This document shows, piece after piece, positions 22,642-23,875 of a stretch of 23,875 bases of DNA. The stretch lies in the NCBI GenBank assembly GCA_013812065.1, contig JACCUC010000155.1, forward strand, positions 1 to 23,875, written 5' to 3'. Made by a program: the position numbers and the translations under genes. This DNA comes from Thermoleophilaceae bacterium. Its GTDB lineage: Bacteria; Actinomycetota; Thermoleophilia; Solirubrobacterales; Thermoleophilaceae. The notes beneath the pieces were generated by a model. The model made no database searches. It was not told the DNA's origin and worked only from the letters and a program-made list of their open reading frames with translations. Within the stretch, counting starts at the first letter, position 1. Each line of letters begins with the position of its first letter.

Positions 22642-22674
22642 CCCTTTAACCCGGTCCCGAGAGGCCAGGAAGGA
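22642..22674 (+). promoter_or_regulatory. PyrR-binding RNA hairpin overlapping the pyrR ribosome binding site
   Basis: GGTCCCGAGAGGCC (22653-22666) fits the PyrR binding-loop consensus (ARUCCNGNGAGGYU), with G at the first position. It is flanked by a stem in which CCTT (22643-22646) pairs with AAGG (22670-22673). That AAGG belongs to the Shine-Dalgarno sequence AGGAAGGA (22667-22674), 8 bases before the TTG start. UMP-loaded PyrR bound here would hide the site and turn down translation, as described for mycobacterial pyrR leaders. No terminator hairpin with a T-run is present, so this is not the Bacillus attenuation layout. Confidence 0.8.
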
Positions 22675-22682
22675 CCATCGAC

Positions 22683-23276
22683 TTGGAGAAGATCGTCCTC
22701 GACGCCGAGGATGTACGGCGCACGCTCGCGCGCATCGGCCACGAGGTGGTGGAGCGCACAGGTGGCCGGGGGCTCGCGATCGTCGGGGTGCACCGCCGCG
22801 GCGCGGTCATCGCGGGGCGGCTTCACGCCTGTCTGCTCGAGCTCTGCGAGGAGGACGTTCCGCTCGGCGACGTCGACATCTCCTTCTACCGCGACGACGT
22901 CGGTCTGCGCTCGCCTGCCCGCCAGCCGGTGGTCCACGCCTCGCACATCGACTTCCCGCTCGAGGAGCGGACGGTCGTGCTCGTCGACGACGTCCTGTAC
23001 ACGGGCCGCACGGCCCGTGCCGCGATCGACGCCCTGTTCGACTACGGCCGTCCCGAGCGCGTGCAGCTCGCCGTGCTCGCCGATCGCGGCCACCGCGAGC
23101 TCCCGATCCGCCCCGACTACGTCGGCAAGAACCTGCCAACCGCTCGCGCCGAGCGGGTAAACGTGCGCGTCGAGGAGCTCGACGGGGTCGACGAGGTGAC
23201 GATCGCGGAGGCTCCCGGCCCGAGCGCGGCGGACGGCGCCTCGCCTCGCGAGGGAGCCGGGGTGGTGCGCCCGTGA
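22683..23276 (+). CDS. pyrR: PyrR, pyrimidine operon RNA-binding regulator/uracil phosphoribosyltransferase
   Basis: PyrR binds the leader RNA of the pyrimidine operon when UMP is high, and can also make UMP from uracil and PRPP. The PRPP loop VVLVDDVLYTGRTARAA (98-114) is complete. VGVHRRGAVIAGRL, DISFYRDD and VLADRGHRELPIRPDYVGKN are all family hallmarks. The 197-residue product has about 20 extra Ala/Gly/Pro-rich residues at the C-terminus. It starts with TTG at 22683 behind a strong Shine-Dalgarno sequence that forms part of the PyrR hairpin, which implies autoregulation. Its stop overlaps the pyrB GTG by 4 bases. Confidence 0.95.
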   Translation: MEKIVLDAEDVRRTLARIGHEVVERTGGRGLAIVGVHRRGAVIAGRLHACLLELCEEDVPLGDVDISFYRDDVGLRSPARQPVVHASHIDFPLEERTVVLVDDVLYTGRTARAAIDALFDYGRPERVQLAVLADRGHRELPIRPDYVGKNLPTARAERVNVRVEELDGVDEVTIAEAPGPSAADGASPREGAGVVRP

Positions 23277-23875
23277 AGCGCTCGCTGCTGTCGGTCGAGG
23301 ACCTTACCCGCGCCGACATCGAGCGCATCCTCGACCGGGCGGAGAGCTTCGCCGAGGTATCGGGGCGAGCGATCAAGAAGGTGCCGGCCCTGCGCGGCCG
23401 CACCGTGCTCAACCTCTTCTACGAGGCCTCGACCCGCACGAGCTCCTCGTTCGAGCTCGCCGCCAAGCGCCTCTCGGCCGACTTCGTCAGCGTGCGCGCC
23501 CAGGGCTCGGCGGTCGACAAGGGCGAGTCGCTCAAGGACACCGTCCGCACGCTCTCGGCCTACGACCCCGCGCTCGTCGTCATCCGGTCGCCGTGGGCCG
23601 GGGCGGCGGAGCTCGTGGCGCGCTGGACTCCGGCGGCGGTGGTCAACGCCGGCGACGGCAAGCGCGAGCACCCCACCCAGGCGCTGCTCGACCTCTACAC
23701 ACTCTGGCAGCGCGTCGGCGCGCTCGACGGGCTCAAGGTGTGGATCGTGGGCGACGTCCTCCACAGCCGGGTCGCGCGTTCGAACGTGCTCGCCTTCAGG
23801 CGCATGGGCTGCGAGGTGACGGTCGCCGGGCCGCCCACGCTCGTCCCTCGCGAGATCGAGTCACTCGGGTGCCGG
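23273..23875 (+). CDS. pyrB: Aspartate carbamoyltransferase catalytic subunit (3' end beyond the window)
   Basis: This enzyme joins carbamoyl phosphate and aspartate in the first committed step of pyrimidine synthesis. The 201 residues seen include the carbamoyl-phosphate loop STRTS (53-57) within a full FYEASTRTSSSFELAAKRL stretch, the SAVDKGES loop with K83 that reaches across from the neighbouring subunit, R105, and HPTQALLDLYT (from 133). The aspartate-binding half lies mostly outside the window. The residue after R105 is Ser rather than the more usual His (RSP for RHP). GTG at 23273 overlaps the pyrR stop, so it falls under PyrR control. Confidence 0.95.
   Translation, partial: MKRSLLSVEDLTRADIERILDRAESFAEVSGRAIKKVPALRGRTVLNLFYEASTRTSSSFELAAKRLSADFVSVRAQGSAVDKGESLKDTVRTLSAYDPALVVIRSPWAGAAELVARWTPAAVVNAGDGKREHPTQALLDLYTLWQRVGALDGLKVWIVGDVLHSRVARSNVLAFRRMGCEVTVAGPPTLVPREIESLGCR

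Noticed and set aside
1..23875. CRISPR arrays, insertion sequences, prophage or rRNA
   Set aside because: No regularly spaced repeats, transposase motifs, phage genes or rRNA-like segments were found on either strand.

Overview
The window is very GC-rich, densely packed bacterial chromosome. It has many GTG and TTG starts, 4-base ATGA/GTGA gene overlaps, and several promoters whose TANNNT -10 box lies 7-8 bases before the start codon, which points to leaderless mRNAs. These traits, together with a SARP-type regulator, a zinc-ribbon threonine-synthase homologue and a PyrR-controlled pyrimidine operon, suggest an actinomycete, perhaps of the Thermoleophilia/Solirubrobacterales type. That placement is inference. 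I see no phage, insertion sequence, CRISPR array or rRNA. Apart from one toxin-antitoxin pair, the content looks like housekeeping chromosome.

Layout. 1-5656 (+): the tail of an unidentified gene with a basic C-terminus (possibly SecF), a small membrane protein, recJ and the bifunctional (p)ppGpp enzyme rel. 5689-9710 (-): a phospholipid block, read in order as an MBL-fold hydrolase, a PmtA-like phospholipid N-methyltransferase, psd, pssA and a diacylglycerol-kinase-type lipid kinase. pmtA, psd and pssA overlap by four bases each and together spell CDP-diacylglycerol to PS to PE to (predicted) methylated PE/phosphatidylcholine. 9905-11164 (+): a SARP/BTAD regulator with a cysteine-rich PAS-like sensor. 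11195-13080 (-): an HIT-family Ap4A phosphorylase-like protein overlapping a phosphomannomutase/phosphoglucomutase. 13134-14690 (+): a membrane protein fused to a spermidine-synthase-like domain. 14707-16837 (-): CorA and a family-4 glycosyltransferase.

16903-18672 (+) is the most interesting part. A SAM-I riboswitch has a readable ribosome-binding-site-sequestering platform. It controls a threonine-synthase homologue that is followed by a ubiquitin-like sulfur carrier ending in Gly-Gly. This matches the recently described MetM/MetO route, in which O-phosphohomoserine plus a thiocarboxylated carrier gives homocysteine. The riboswitch independently argues that the 'threonine synthase' works in methionine synthesis.

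18724-20302: an AlkA-like glycosylase lacking the expected catalytic aspartate, a RelE/Phd-type toxin-antitoxin pair with a palindromic operator over its -10 box, and tRNA-Arg(CCG). 20351-22536 (+): a short-chain dehydrogenase, a small metallophosphoesterase and RNase Z. 22623-23875 (+): a PyrR-binding leader that overlaps the pyrR ribosome binding site, pyrR with a TTG start, and the 5' part of pyrB, which runs off the end of the window.

No stretch over 300 bases lacks a gene. All family assignments rest on motifs read by eye; no database search was run.
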